Positions 44,634-54,052 of a stretch of 64,000 nucleotides of DNA are shown here, one piece after another (the first letter of the stretch is position 1; each line of letters starts with the position of its first letter). The translations under genes and the position numbers were made by a program. The notes under the pieces were generated by a model. The model was not told the origin of the DNA. It made no database searches and saw only the letters and a list, made by a program, of their open reading frames with translations. Source of the DNA: Acetomicrobium flavidum (GTDB lineage: Bacteria > Synergistota > Synergistia > Synergistales > Acetomicrobiaceae); NCBI RefSeq assembly GCF_900129645.1, contig NZ_FSQZ01000001.1, positions 992,001-1,056,000 on the forward strand. The letters are read 5' to 3'.

Positions 44634-45518
44634 TTGCGCGACGCTGACTTTAAGCTTGATGATGCCATGTTACAGGCAATCCTGAAGACACAAAGGACCG
44701 AGACTACCGAGCATGTCATATACGGGAAGCTCGCTAAAAGACATAAGGACAAAAACGCCGAGATCCTCGAACGCATCTCGCAGGACGAGGCCCGACACGC
44801 TTCCATATGGAAGAAATATACCCAAAGAGAAGTGAAACCGAGCAGGCTCTTGGTCGTCATTTATACTCTAATATACATGCTGTTTGGCATAACCTTTACG
44901 TTGAAGCTGATGGAGACAAACGAGGACAAGGCACAAAGGAAGTACAGGCATTGGCTGACCTCCCTACCTGAGGCCCAGAAGGTCCTCGAGGAAGAAGAAG
45001 AGCACGAACAAGCCTTAATTGACTTAATAGACGAAGAAAGGCTGAAGTACACAAGTTCCATAGTCCTGGGGTTGAACGACGCATTGGTCGAGCTTACAGG
45101 CACATTGGCAGGGCTGACCTTTGCCCTGGCAAATAGCAGGCTCGTAGGCCTTGCGGGTCTAATAACTGGAATTGCTGCGTCTTTATCCATGGCAGCATCG
45201 GAATATTTGTCCCAAAAATCGGAAGGGTCGGATACACAGCCTCTAAAGGCGTCAATGTATACTGGCATAGCTTACGTAATAACAGTAGCAATGCTCATAT
45301 TTCCCTTTTTCTTCGTCCATTCTCCATATATTGCATTAATATGGAGCATGTCGAACGCCTTGCTCATAATTGCCATTTTCACTTTCTTCGTTTCAATAGT
45401 AAGGTCGACTGACTTTAAGCCGATGTTCTCGGAGATGGTGACGGTGAGCTTCGGAGTAGCAACCATTTCCTTTATAATAGGCTCTCTTGCCAATAAGCTG
45501 CTCGGGATGTCCTCGTAA
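44634..45518 (+). CDS. VIT1/CCC1-family iron/manganese transporter with N-terminal ferritin-like domain
   Basis: The 294-residue protein joins an N-terminal ferritin/rubrerythrin-like domain (about 10-140) to a VIT1-type membrane domain. The former has diiron-type ligands in TTEHVIYGKLA, ISQDEARHASIW and EEEEHEQALIDLIDEE. The latter begins SSIVLGLNDALVELTGTLAGL and has ASLSMAASEYLSQKSE, the conserved metal-path motif. This matches the MbfA-like class that exports iron from the cytosol. It starts at TTG after GGGGGG. It adds to the iron-handling theme with rubrerythrin and the ferritin gene at 63877. Confidence 0.92.
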   Translation: MRDADFKLDDAMLQAILKTQRTETTEHVIYGKLAKRHKDKNAEILERISQDEARHASIWKKYTQREVKPSRLLVVIYTLIYMLFGITFTLKLMETNEDKAQRKYRHWLTSLPEAQKVLEEEEEHEQALIDLIDEERLKYTSSIVLGLNDALVELTGTLAGLTFALANSRLVGLAGLITGIAASLSMAASEYLSQKSEGSDTQPLKASMYTGIAYVITVAMLIFPFFFVHSPYIALIWSMSNALLIIAIFTFFVSIVRSTDFKPMFSEMVTVSFGVATISFIIGSLANKLLGMSS

Positions 45519-45520
45519 AC

Positions 45521-45554
45521 AAAAAAAGAGGAGGAAGAAACTATCCTTCCTCCT
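45521..45554 (-). terminator. Nitroreductase terminator
   Basis: A 9-bp stem AGGAGGAAG/CTTCCTCCT (45529-45537 and 45546-45554) is followed on the minus strand by a C and seven T. Confidence 0.88.
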
Positions 45555-45564
45555 AAACTTAAAG

Positions 45565-46185
45565 CTAGACGAACTTGGTCATCTCATCAACGGGAAAACG
45601 GAACCTCGGAAGCAGCGTGACTCCGGGCTGCAAGTAGCCAAGGGCTACTATGCAGGGAATTATCTTGTCCTCGGAGATGCCAAATTCCTTCTTTATGGCC
45701 TCCTCATCAAAGCCGTCCATCGGATGCGTCTCAAGGCCCAATCCTTGAGCGGCAAGCATGACGGTCATGGCGAAAAAGGCGGTGTTTTTTGCTGCAAAGA
45801 TCTTTCTTTTAATGCTGTCCTTGGGACCGTACAGTCCATAGACGGCATTCACGGTCGCCTCGCGGCCTTCCGGCTTCATGTAACCGAGCTCGATGTTCTT
45901 GTCGAGCACCCTATCTAAGTTCTTTTCGACAGCCTCCGGATCGGCAATGAATATTAAAACGGCAGAGGCATCTTCCACCTTTTTTTGATTGGACGCACAG
46001 CGTCTAAGTGCCTTCTTTTTATCCTGGCTTTTGACCACTATAACTTCCCAGGGTTGCAAATTAAACGACGAAGGAGCCATAGTTCCAAGTTCGAGCAACT
46101 TCTTTATAGTTTCGTCAGATATCTCCTTAGTGGGATCGAAGAAATTTATAGCTCGTCTTCTTTTTATCGCCTCTAGCACATCCAT
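45565..46185 (-). CDS. Nitroreductase-family FMN protein
   Basis: The 206-residue protein has the nitroreductase N-terminus AIKRRRAINFFDPTKEIS and LGTMAPSSFNLQPWEVIVVK, both FMN-contact segments. Near the C-terminus LAAQGLGLETHPMDGFDE and IPCIVALGYLQP complete the pattern. It is an oxygen-insensitive type NAD(P)H-dependent flavoprotein; the physiological substrate is unknown. It is monocistronic with a good terminator. Confidence 0.93.
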   Translation of the reverse strand: MDVLEAIKRRRAINFFDPTKEISDETIKKLLELGTMAPSSFNLQPWEVIVVKSQDKKKALRRCASNQKKVEDASAVLIFIADPEAVEKNLDRVLDKNIELGYMKPEGREATVNAVYGLYGPKDSIKRKIFAAKNTAFFAMTVMLAAQGLGLETHPMDGFDEEAIKKEFGISEDKIIPCIVALGYLQPGVTLLPRFRFPVDEMTKFV

Positions 46186-46251
46186 ATTTTCTCACCTCCA
46201 CAAAATTAGATAAAGCTAACATATTAATTTTAAATGAATTTATATATATTA

Positions 46252-46773
46252 TCAACGATCGTCAATTGAAAGTAACTCCAGGAAATGCTTTCCCCATACT
46301 TCATCCTCGGAAAAAAGAGTTACGCCATGCCTATATAGAAGGGCAGAGGTTACGCCTCTGCCCTTGCGCAACATGCCTTTGAAAGAGCCGTCATATACGC
46401 GGTAAACCCCGCAGGAGGGGCTTTTGTCCTTTAAGATTGCATGCTTTATGCCTTCCCTTTGAACTATCTCAAGCACATAAAAAGCCCCTCTTAAGAATAT
46501 GTCGGTCACATCTTTGCCATATTCGTTTAAGACGCAGGCACGGCCCAACAATACGTCGTCTCCCGTACCTCCGACGATTTCAGCCCTCGGCCTTGGGACA
46601 GGAAGACCCCCTAATGTCTCGGGGCATGCCACTTCTATAAGACCCTGTCTTGCCAAGGACCTTAAAGGCTCATTGCCGTAAGCCTTCCCATTGTACCTGC
46701 AGCAACATCCAGCTAAACAGGCACTGACAAGCAGTTTTAATTTCCAGTCCTTACTTCCTCTATCCATTTGCAA
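46252..46773 (-). CDS. DUF523 family protein
   Basis: The 173-residue protein has the DUF523 pattern: SACLAGCCCRYNGKAYGNE near the N-terminus, CPETLGGLPVPRPRAEIVGG in the middle and ILKDKSPSCGVYRVYDGSF. Its five or more conserved cysteines suggest metal or Fe-S binding, but the family function is unknown. The frame overlaps the threonine dehydratase end by 37 nt; the start may be ATG 46773 or 46767. Confidence 0.85.
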   Translation of the reverse strand: MQMDRGSKDWKLKLLVSACLAGCCCRYNGKAYGNEPLRSLARQGLIEVACPETLGGLPVPRPRAEIVGGTGDDVLLGRACVLNEYGKDVTDIFLRGAFYVLEIVQREGIKHAILKDKSPSCGVYRVYDGSFKGMLRKGRGVTSALLYRHGVTLFSEDEVWGKHFLELLSIDDR

Positions 46774-47705
46774 AGAGCCGCGAGATCGACATTGCCGCCC
46801 GATAATAAGGCGACGACCCTTTTGCCCTTCAGGGGCACCTTGCCGTAAAGTAGCGCTGCTGCCGGCACGGCCCCGGAGGGTTCGACCAACAGCTTGGCCC
46901 TCTCTAATAGCAATACCATGGCCTTTTTTATCTCCTCTTCCGACACCAAAAGTATGTCGTCCACGTATCTTTGAACCACGGGGAAAGTTATACTGCCAGG
47001 GCTTGCCGTCCTAAGGCCGTCGGCTATCGTGTGGATATCGTGCAATTCCATTATGCGACCGGCCTTAAACGACAGATAGGTGCTGTTGCTGGTCTCGGGC
47101 TCTACCCCATAGACCTTGACGCCCTTAAGCGACTCCTTCAAAGCCGTCGCCACGCCCGATATCAAGCCGCAACCGCCGCATGGCACCAGCACGGCGTCCA
47201 CATCCTGCATGTCTTCTGCGATCTCAAGCCCGGCGGTACCTTGTCCCGCCATTATCCATGGGTGATCGAAGGGGGGCACAAAGGTCATGCCTAAATTCTC
47301 TGCTATCTCCATGGCTTTAGCTATACGTTCTGTCGAAGAATGCCCGCACCTTTCGACCTTTGCTCCGTATCCTTCGATGGCAGCCACCTTGGCGGGTGAG
47401 GCACCAAGTGGCACCACCACGACAGCCTTCACGCCCAAAAGCTTTGCTGCGCACGCCAGGGCTTGCCCGTGATTTCCGGAGGATCCCGTTACGACCCCCC
47501 TTTTCCTTTCGTCATCGCTCATGGAAAGCATGAAGTTCATGGCCCCGCGAAACTTAAAGGCCCCGCTTTTTTGCAAATTTTCCGCCTTTAGGTAAACCTC
47601 GTTACCTACCATACGGCTAAAGGTGGCCGAAGAAAATATGGGCGTCCTGTGAATCCAACTGCCTATGCGCTCCCGCGCCTGCCTTATGTCATCAAGCGAG
47701 ATCAT
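46737..47705 (-). CDS. Threonine/serine dehydratase (PLP-dependent)
   Basis: The 322-residue fold type II PLP enzyme has Lys51 in LQKSGAFKFRGAMNF, phosphate/PLP-contact GSSGNHGQALA, and the glycine loop PCGGCGLISGVA. It lacks the C-terminal ACT domains, so it is the short catabolic type (like TdcB or serine racemase). It deaminates threonine or serine to 2-oxobutyrate or pyruvate. It follows the M20 peptidase on the same strand, an arrangement that suits amino-acid fermentation. Confidence 0.92.
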   Translation of the reverse strand: MISLDDIRQARERIGSWIHRTPIFSSATFSRMVGNEVYLKAENLQKSGAFKFRGAMNFMLSMSDDERKRGVVTGSSGNHGQALACAAKLLGVKAVVVVPLGASPAKVAAIEGYGAKVERCGHSSTERIAKAMEIAENLGMTFVPPFDHPWIMAGQGTAGLEIAEDMQDVDAVLVPCGGCGLISGVATALKESLKGVKVYGVEPETSNSTYLSFKAGRIMELHDIHTIADGLRTASPGSITFPVVQRYVDDILLVSEEEIKKAMVLLLERAKLLVEPSGAVPAAALLYGKVPLKGKRVVALLSGGNVDLAALCKWIEEVRTGN

Positions 47706-47733
47706 AACGATTCACCTCCATAAAGACTACAGT

Positions 47734-48933
47734 CTAACCTAAATGTCCTTCCTCTTTCTTTGCTCTTTTAAAATCTTCTCTGATCGCCTTCCTCAAATTT
47801 TCGTCTAAAAATACAGCTATGGCCATCCTGGCAAGGGCTTTGCTGCCCGTTATCAGAGCTTCATGTGCCTTAGGCGTTATAACGGCCTTTGCGAACTCTC
47901 GGCTGTGGGTCACAAGCGGCACATCGCTTATGGCAAGCTTCGGCTGTAGAGCAGGACAGCTGTGGCTTACGTTGCCCATATCGGAAGAACCCTCGTAGCC
48001 CTCAGGTTCGCTCACCTCAACGCCTAATTCCTCCATTATCTCCGCCATCTTTCTCTCCGCAGTGACGTTTGCTAACATGTTATCGAAGCTGAGCTCAAAG
48101 TTATTCACTGTAACCTCGGTTTCGGTGGCAATGGCTGCTCCTGAAGCTATATTTCTTGCGCGTTCTACCAATCGGTTCAAATAGGCCCTGGTGGGAAACC
48201 TAAAGTAAAACCTGCAGATTGCCTCTTCGGGAACTATGTTTGGAGCATCCCCACCCTTATAAATTATGCCGTGCATCCGCACGTCAGGTTCCACGTGTTG
48301 GCGCAACATGTCGATGGCATGAAAGAAAAGCTGAACGCCATTAAGGGCGTTGCGCCCATCCCAAGGGGAGGCCGCAGCATGAGCAGGCCTGCCCTTGTAA
48401 GTGAACTCCAAGGCATCCATGGCAAGGCTTCTGTAGCTGACGTAGCTTTTATTCCCGGAGGAATGAATCATAATCGCAAGGTCCAGGTCGTCGAAAACGC
48501 CCTTTTCTGCCATGGTGACCTTGGCTCCGTTCGTCTCTTCTGCAGGAGTTCCTATGACGAGCAGCTCGCCTTTTAACTTATCGAAAACCGAAGCAAGGCC
48601 GATGGCAGCAAGCGTCGACATGGCCCCATGGAGACAATGCCCGCAGGCATGGCCTATCTCCGGCAGGGCATCGTATTCGACCAAAAGGGCAACTCTAGCC
48701 CCTTTGCCGTTGGATTTCCTAGCACAGAAGGCCGTGGGGATGTCCAAGAAGGGGTACTTAACCTCGAAGCCGTAGCGGGAAAGAAGCTCCACGTGCTTTT
48801 TGCTCGATTCAAACTCCTGCCCTGAAATTTCGGGGTTACGCGCCAAATGGTCGCTTAGCTCGATGGCTTCTCTTGAATGCCTTTCTATAGCCCTATCTAT
48901 CTCGGATACAATCTGCCCGTATAAATCGTTCAT
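47734..48933 (-). CDS. M20-family peptidase (PM20D2/AbgB-like amidohydrolase)
   Basis: The 399-residue metallohydrolase has YDALPEIGHACGHCLHGAM, a motif close to the PM20D2/AbgB branch. It also has GTPAEETNGAK with the catalytic glutamate and GRPAHAAASPWDGRNALNG from the dimerisation domain. It probably hydrolyses a dipeptide or N-acyl amino acid. ATG 48933 is preceded by AGGAGG. A long palindrome (48960-48993) separates it from the upstream chemoreceptor. Confidence 0.88.
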   Translation of the reverse strand: MNDLYGQIVSEIDRAIERHSREAIELSDHLARNPEISGQEFESSKKHVELLSRYGFEVKYPFLDIPTAFCARKSNGKGARVALLVEYDALPEIGHACGHCLHGAMSTLAAIGLASVFDKLKGELLVIGTPAEETNGAKVTMAEKGVFDDLDLAIMIHSSGNKSYVSYRSLAMDALEFTYKGRPAHAAASPWDGRNALNGVQLFFHAIDMLRQHVEPDVRMHGIIYKGGDAPNIVPEEAICRFYFRFPTRAYLNRLVERARNIASGAAIATETEVTVNNFELSFDNMLANVTAERKMAEIMEELGVEVSEPEGYEGSSDMGNVSHSCPALQPKLAISDVPLVTHSREFAKAVITPKAHEALITGSKALARMAIAVFLDENLRKAIREDFKRAKKEEGHLG

Positions 48934-48959
48934 GACACATCCTCCTTTAGGGCAAAAAT

Positions 48960-48993
48960 AAATAGAAGGGAAAAGCGCTTTTCCCTTCTATTT
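48960..48993 (-). terminator. 34-bp perfect palindrome, terminator of the chemoreceptor gene
   Basis: A 17-nt arm with core AGAAGGGAAAAGC is followed directly by its reverse complement; on the minus strand the sequence TATTTTTG follows. It lies 40 nt after the chemoreceptor stop. Confidence 0.75.
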
Positions 48994-49032
48994 TTATCAC
49001 ATTAGGAGCTCAATTTCTAACGGGAATCGACC

Positions 49033-51204
49033 TCATTGCAGGGGCACCAAACCGGCTTTTTGAGATGTTTCGTTTAATTTGTAAAAGGCCAGCGCTTTTT
49101 TGAGGTCTTCCATCAACTCCGTTTGTTCCTCCCTTATCCTCGACAACATGGTTATTTGTTCCATCAACTCCTTGGAAGATCTCTCGACTTCCTCGGCCTG
49201 CATCTGTCCCCGAGTAACTTTGTTGAGTATATCCTCCATGGCGGAGGCGATTTCCTCGGCTGAAGCAGCCTGTTCTTCCGCGACTGCCGCAATTGACTGA
49301 ATACCCTCGCTTATGCCCTTGACCTGTTCGGTAATGCTTTGGATCTGGGCACTGGTCTCCTGCGACGAGGCCACAGCCTCCTCTATAAGGCCTACTGTTT
49401 CGTTGACCTCCCTATTTGCATCCTTGGCCCTTTGTTCTATATCTCCGATCACATCTTGAACCTTCTTAGCAGCCTCGGCTGAGGCTTCGGCTAACTTTCT
49501 GACCTCCTCGGCAACGACGGCAAAACCCCTTCCGGCCTCGCCTGCCCTGGCCGCCTCTATGGCGGCATTGAGCGCGAGCAAGTTCGTCTGATCGGCAATG
49601 CTGGTTATGGTATCGACGAACTGGGTTATGCCCCTTATGGCGGAATCAAGAGAGGAGATGGCTTCCTTTATACGTTCTCCTGATTCGCCCAATCCGTTGA
49701 TCTTGGCAACGGTTTCAAATACAGCTTCACTTCCTGCCCTTACGCTTTCATTTACGGCGCTTGACCTTTCGCTCAATTCCGTAGTTATCTTGGCCGTATT
49801 TTGAGCTCCGGAGGCCACTTCCTCCACTCCGGCATTGGTCTCCTCGACTGCTGAGGATACCGACGCTATGACCGAGACTATCTCCCTGGAGGCTTCCAAG
49901 CTGTTGTTGCTCGAGACCTCAATCTTGCTTTCTATCTGCCTTAGGTCCTTATCCCTTTCCTCGAGCCTGCTGTAAAGCTCGTTACACCTTTCGACGAGAT
50001 CTTTGAAGGATTGTCTTATGCGCTCGAAGGCGCCCATGATCGCTGTAACTTCGTCTTTGCTGTCCATGTCGCCCTTAACCGCCACCGAAAGGTCTCCGCC
50101 AGCTATTGAGTTTGCTACACCCAACATAGTCCTAAAGGGAGCTAGCAACTTGCCCAGCAAAAAGACCATTAGCAGCAATCCGGCCACAAGGACGGGCAAT
50201 CCGTACATGATCATTGCATTCCTCATCGCAGCAACGGGAGCCAAGACGTAAGACCCCGGCACATTTAGCGCAACTTTCCAGCCCAATCCTCCGACCTCAA
50301 AAAGGGATACCAGGTAGCTTTCCCCCGACGGCAATGCATATTTAAAGTTTAAATGTCCTGCCTCCTTCGACAGACTCTGACTCACCTTGCTGTAGGATTC
50401 CCAGAACCCCGGCAAAGCCTGAGAAGCAGGCGTACCGCTTTCTATGCTGGGATGCACGATGATCTTTCCCTCGTCGTCTATGGCAAAGGCGAAGCTTCCC
50501 TGAGTAAAGGCGACCTTTTTAACGTAATCCATGACGGGTTCAACGGATACGGCAGTGCCAAGCAAAAGCAAAGGCGTCCCACCCGCGTCTTTGATTTGCC
50601 TGTACGAAACATAATATTGGACGCCGTCTATGCTTTGAAATCCACGATAAATGCCTTCGGCCCTTATAGCCGTCTGATATATTGGTGAGTTAGGGTCCAT
50701 CTCGGCACCCAGGACCAGCTCCTTGGAGTCCTTAAAGGTGGTCGATACCAGACAGGCCTTTTCACCGCTTTCATCTTTGTAAATTTGATATATCAAGAAT
50801 TGCCCGTTCAACTGCTCGGCCAATTGATCCACGATATCGTTTGACCCCGTAATCTGTTTTAATCCGCTTCCAATTCCCATGATAAAGAGGGTCGGCAACT
50901 CACGCTCGCCTATTTTGACCTTATTTACGGACTCCATGATCCTATCGCCTGGCAACTGGCTCATGGCAACGGACAAATTTGACAGGCATCTGTCTTGAAA
51001 TAAAGTGAGCTCGAGGTCTATGGTATCCCTCAAGCTCTTTGAAAAACTGTCCATCTGCTCGCTCATGCTGCGAACCAGCCTGCCTTTGGCGGCGAAGTAG
51101 CTACCGCAAAACACGGCCACCACGACGGCCAAAGTTATCACACCGGAAGCTAAAAGGATTTTATACCTTAAGGAAACGCCTCCACCGGTAGAAGAATTGG
51201 ACAC
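49033..51204 (-). CDS. Methyl-accepting chemotaxis protein with dCache-type sensor
   Basis: The 723-residue receptor has an N-terminal helix (about 15-35), a roughly 280-residue periplasmic sensor domain with Cache features ([34 protein letters not shown]), a second helix (about 335-355) and a HAMP domain. The signalling tip is [20 protein letters not shown]. The dCache class often senses amino acids or organic acids. The upstream region contains a 12-bp inverted repeat shared with the end of gyrB. Confidence 0.93.
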   Translation of the reverse strand: MSNSSTGGGVSLRYKILLASGVITLAVVVAVFCGSYFAAKGRLVRSMSEQMDSFSKSLRDTIDLELTLFQDRCLSNLSVAMSQLPGDRIMESVNKVKIGERELPTLFIMGIGSGLKQITGSNDIVDQLAEQLNGQFLIYQIYKDESGEKACLVSTTFKDSKELVLGAEMDPNSPIYQTAIRAEGIYRGFQSIDGVQYYVSYRQIKDAGGTPLLLLGTAVSVEPVMDYVKKVAFTQGSFAFAIDDEGKIIVHPSIESGTPASQALPGFWESYSKVSQSLSKEAGHLNFKYALPSGESYLVSLFEVGGLGWKVALNVPGSYVLAPVAAMRNAMIMYGLPVLVAGLLLMVFLLGKLLAPFRTMLGVANSIAGGDLSVAVKGDMDSKDEVTAIMGAFERIRQSFKDLVERCNELYSRLEERDKDLRQIESKIEVSSNNSLEASREIVSVIASVSSAVEETNAGVEEVASGAQNTAKITTELSERSSAVNESVRAGSEAVFETVAKINGLGESGERIKEAISSLDSAIRGITQFVDTITSIADQTNLLALNAAIEAARAGEAGRGFAVVAEEVRKLAEASAEAAKKVQDVIGDIEQRAKDANREVNETVGLIEEAVASSQETSAQIQSITEQVKGISEGIQSIAAVAEEQAASAEEIASAMEDILNKVTRGQMQAEEVERSSKELMEQITMLSRIREEQTELMEDLKKALAFYKLNETSQKAGLVPLQ

Positions 51205-51268
51205 GATAAAGCCCCCCTTGGATATATAGTTTCACACTCAACTGTCACGATTATAGCAGACTATAAAG

Positions 51269-53206
51269 CTATATATCCAAATTTCTTACTTCGTTAGCAT
51301 GGGCCTCTATAAATTCTCTCCTGGGCTCAACCTTATCTCCCATTAATATAGTAAAATATTCATCTGCAGCCAAGGCGTCTTCTATGTCCACCCTCTTCAA
51401 TATCCTCTCGTTTGGGTCCATTGTCGTCTTCCAAAGCTGCTCGGGGTTCATCTCTCCCAAACCCTTATAGCGCTGCACGGTCGCCTTCTTATCAGATAAG
51501 CGTTCCATCAAGTTGCGAAGCTCCTTATCGGAATAGCAGTAGTACTCCTTCTTTCCGACCTGCACCCTGTAAAGGGGGGGCTGAGCTATATATAGATGCC
51601 CTTCCTCGATGATCCTCGGCATGAACCTGTAGAAGAAGGCAAGGAGGAGCGTCCTTATGTGCGCGCCGTCCACGTCGGCATCCGTCATGATTATGACCCT
51701 GTGGTAACGCAATTTGCTGATGTCAAAATCCTCTCCTATACCGCAGCCCAGGGCTTGAATTATCGTCCTTATCTCGGCGTTGGACAACACCTTATCAAGG
51801 CGTGCCTTCTCCACGTTCAATATCTTTCCCCGCAGAGGCAATATGGCCTGAAAGGTCCTGTTCCTTCCCTGTTTAGCGCTGCCTCCGGCTGAATCGCCCT
51901 CAACGATATATATCTCGCACTCCTCTGGGTCTTTACTGGAGCAATCTGCCAATTTACCGGGCAAATCGAGCCCTCCGAAGGCCGATTTGCGCCTGACCAG
52001 CTCTCGTGCTTTCTTGGCCGCATCACGAGCTTGTCTTGCCTTGATGGCCTTTTCCACGATCGGCCTGAGGTAGTCCGGCTTTTCCTCAAGAGTCGCCATC
52101 AACTCGTCGTAGACGATGGAGTCCACTATACCTCTGACATCGCTGTTTCCAAGCCTGGTCTTCGTCTGGCCCTCAAATTGGGGCTCCTTAAGCTTGATGG
52201 AGATGATGGCGGTAAGCCCTTCCTTCAAGTCGTCTCCTGAAAGGTTCGGATCTTTATCCTTCAAAAGCTTTTGTCTTCTCGCCATCTCATTTATGGCCCT
52301 GGTCAACGCCGTCCTGAAGCCTATCACGTGAGTTCCGCCCTCCACGGTGTGGATCAGGTTAGCAAAGGCAAAGACCCGCTCCTGGAAGGAATCGTTGTAC
52401 TGCAGGGCCACCTCCACCAATACGCCGTCCTTCTCGCCGGATATGTAAATTGGCTCGGCGAATAAGGCAATTTTATCCCTATTTAAATACTTAACGAAGG
52501 AGACCACTCCACCTTCGTATCTGAAGGTCATGGACTTATTGCTTTTTAAGTCCTTCAACTCTATCATTATGCCTGGCACCAGGAAGGCAATTTCCCGAAG
52601 CCTGGCGCTCAATACGTCGAAGGAAAAATCCCTTTCCTCGAATATGGCGTCGTCAGGCATGAAATGCACCTTGGTGCCGGTGCGTTCAGCTTTGCCCACC
52701 GCCTTCAGTTCGCTCTGGGGCACACCCCTAGAATAGCGTTGATGCCATTCTATGCCGTCACGCCACACGGTAAGCTCAAGCCACGAAGACAGGGCATTGA
52801 CGACGGAAACTCCTACACCATGTAGGCCTCCCGAAACCTGATAGGCCTTGTTGTCGAACTTGCCTCCGGCATGAAGCGTCGTAAGCACCACCTCGGCGGC
52901 TGGTTTGTTTACCTTTGGGTGCATATCGACCGGTATGCCTCGGCCGTTGTCCTCCACGGAAACGCTTCCGTCCGCATAGAGGGTAACCACAATGTGGTCG
53001 CAGTAACCTGCCATAGCCTCGTCTATGGCGTTGTCGACGACCTCATAGACCAAATGATGCAGGCCACGCATGCCCGTATCCCCAATGTACATGCTGGGCC
53101 TTCGACGAACGGCCTCCAGCCCTTCCAGGATCTGTATGTCATTTGCTGTATATTGCTTGGCTTCAGCAATAGTTGCCCCCATCGTTACATCACTTCCCTT
53201 TTTCAT
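51269..53206 (-). CDS. gyrB: DNA gyrase subunit B
   Basis: The 645-residue protein has the GHKL ATPase motifs [28 protein letters not shown] and [15 protein letters not shown]. The TOPRIM domain has [15 protein letters not shown] and [14 protein letters not shown]. The C-terminus has [18 protein letters not shown] 53206 overlaps the stop of a small upstream ORF as ATGA, with AAAGG upstream; a second ATG at 53182 is also possible. It relaxes or introduces supercoils together with GyrA, which is not in the window. Confidence 0.97.
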   Translation of the reverse strand: MKKGSDVTMGATIAEAKQYTANDIQILEGLEAVRRRPSMYIGDTGMRGLHHLVYEVVDNAIDEAMAGYCDHIVVTLYADGSVSVEDNGRGIPVDMHPKVNKPAAEVVLTTLHAGGKFDNKAYQVSGGLHGVGVSVVNALSSWLELTVWRDGIEWHQRYSRGVPQSELKAVGKAERTGTKVHFMPDDAIFEERDFSFDVLSARLREIAFLVPGIMIELKDLKSNKSMTFRYEGGVVSFVKYLNRDKIALFAEPIYISGEKDGVLVEVALQYNDSFQERVFAFANLIHTVEGGTHVIGFRTALTRAINEMARRQKLLKDKDPNLSGDDLKEGLTAIISIKLKEPQFEGQTKTRLGNSDVRGIVDSIVYDELMATLEEKPDYLRPIVEKAIKARQARDAAKKARELVRRKSAFGGLDLPGKLADCSSKDPEECEIYIVEGDSAGGSAKQGRNRTFQAILPLRGKILNVEKARLDKVLSNAEIRTIIQALGCGIGEDFDISKLRYHRVIIMTDADVDGAHIRTLLLAFFYRFMPRIIEEGHLYIAQPPLYRVQVGKKEYYCYSDKELRNLMERLSDKKATVQRYKGLGEMNPEQLWKTTMDPNERILKRVDIEDALAADEYFTILMGDKVEPRREFIEAHANEVRNLDI

Positions 53207-53379
53207 AACATGGACCTTTCTTTTATGATCGATGCATCTTGCAGGAAGATGCGCAGCTCCTGATACTTTCTTACCACGCTCCTGATGTTTCTGCCGATCA
53301 CGCGAATATCGCCGTTTCGCATGTAGATCAGCGTTTTATTTTCGGCCCCTACTAAGGCCACAACATTGCCTAAAGGCAT
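53203..53379 (-). CDS. Small ORF coupled to gyrB (58 aa)
   Basis: The ORF begins at ATG 53379 after GGTGAGG and encodes 58 residues ([20 protein letters not shown]...), ending in a stop that overlaps the gyrB start. A longer frame begins at 53430. Its position between a recF-like region and gyrB recalls the DUF370/RemB (YaaB) genes of Firmicutes, but the sequence resemblance is too weak for me to name it. It is probably a real, translationally coupled gene. Confidence 0.55.
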   Translation of the reverse strand: MPLGNVVALVGAENKTLIYMRNGDIRVIGRNIRSVVRKYQELRIFLQDASIIKERSML

Positions 53380-53504
53380 CAAATCCTCACCCGTGGATAC
53401 GCTGTTCAAGGCAGGGCCTCCATTCGGCATTCGCGATCGATCGAACTGTGTATATTATATCAAAAAAAGAATTTTGCCGCTAATTCAGTCAGGGACTGCC
53501 TTTG

Positions 53505-53518
53505 TGCAATCGATTGCA
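53505..53518. promoter_or_regulatory. 14-bp palindrome upstream of the small-protein promoter
   Basis: TGCAATCGATTGCA is a perfect palindrome lying about 42 nt upstream of the TTGACA at 53560. It could be an operator for either this plus-strand promoter or the minus-strand gyrB unit. Confidence 0.35.
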
Positions 53519-53559
53519 TAAACTTAATATAATTTTTTATGTTTTGTCCTAAACTATAG

Positions 53560-53588
53560 TTGACAACTTTTTTTAAGCGTGATATAAA
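53560..53588 (+). promoter_or_regulatory. Strong sigma-70 promoter of the small-protein transcript
   Basis: Perfect TTGACA (53560-53565), exactly 17 nt spacer, then TATAAA (53583-53588). Confidence 0.85.
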
Positions 53589-53591
53589 TTA

Positions 53592-53621
53592 CCCCAAGAA
53601 CGCAGAGTAATCATCGTGGGG
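53592..53621 (+). promoter_or_regulatory. 5' leader hairpin covering the first ribosome site
   Basis: CCCCA (53592-53596) can pair with TGGGG (53617-53621), which overlaps the GGGGAGG ribosome site of the 14-codon ORF. This could limit its translation. The stem is short. Confidence 0.35.
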
Positions 53622-53632
53622 AGGATTTCAGG

Positions 53633-53677
53633 ATGAACGGATTCTTCCAAAGACCAGGACGAATAAGACGTTTGTAG
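53633..53677 (+). CDS. Fourteen-codon leader ORF (MNGFFQRPGRIRRL)
   Basis: ATG 53633 lies 9 nt after GGGGAGG and the frame stops at TAG 53675-53677. The peptide is arginine-rich and basic. It lies 45 nt after a consensus promoter and 65 nt before a 52-codon ORF with its own ribosome site. It is too short for family recognition and may be a leader peptide or a genuine tiny protein. Confidence 0.5.
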   Translation: MNGFFQRPGRIRRL

Positions 53678-53742
53678 GGGACTTTCAAATAAGAGAAGGG
53701 CAAGGCTAGGTCTTAAAAATCCTGGTTGGGAGGTTTACTGAT

Positions 53743-53901
53743 ATGTGGTTAAAAGATAAACAGGGAAATTGGTTCGTATTGCAGGACACCCTCTTTGCGG
53801 GAACGTTGAATAACACCGGAACATGGACCAAGAGCGACGAGGGAGATTGGTTTCAAGAAATGGAACCCTTAGAAATAAAGAACCTTTCTTTGATCGCTTA
53901 A
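53743..53901 (+). CDS. Small hypothetical protein (52 aa) with its own strong ribosome site
   Basis: The ORF starts at ATG 53743, 9 nt after GGGAGG, and encodes 52 residues with four tryptophans: MWLKDKQGNWFVLQDTLFAG, then TGTWTK and EGDWFQEME. No signal peptide or membrane helix is seen, and the spaced G-x-W repeats suggest a small beta-rich protein. Promoter upstream and terminator downstream bracket it, so it appears to be a real transcript. No family was recognised. Confidence 0.65.
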   Translation: MWLKDKQGNWFVLQDTLFAGTLNNTGTWTKSDEGDWFQEMEPLEIKNLSLIA

Positions 53902-53945
53902 ATTTATTTAGTATTTAATTTAAATATAATAAAAATTTAAATATA

Positions 53946-53984
53946 AATAATAAAAGGGGATATGTATCCCCTTTTATTATTTTT
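53946..53984. terminator. Bidirectional terminator between the small ORF and the Nuo-like operon
   Basis: A 17-bp stem AATAATAAAAGGGGATA/TATCCCCTTTTATTATT (53946-53962 and 53965-53981) is followed by T on the plus strand and AT-rich sequence on the minus strand. It can serve the plus-strand small ORFs and the minus-strand operon ending at 54053. Confidence 0.88.
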
Positions 53985-54052
53985 AAAGATGACCGGTAAT
54001 CCTATTTGCAAACCTCAACCATGAAAATTGACGTCCAAATTCTATAGATATC

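Noticed and set aside
53203-53430. RemB/DUF370 assignment for the small ORF before gyrB
   Set aside because: Position fits but I could not match sequence motifs, so it is left unnamed.
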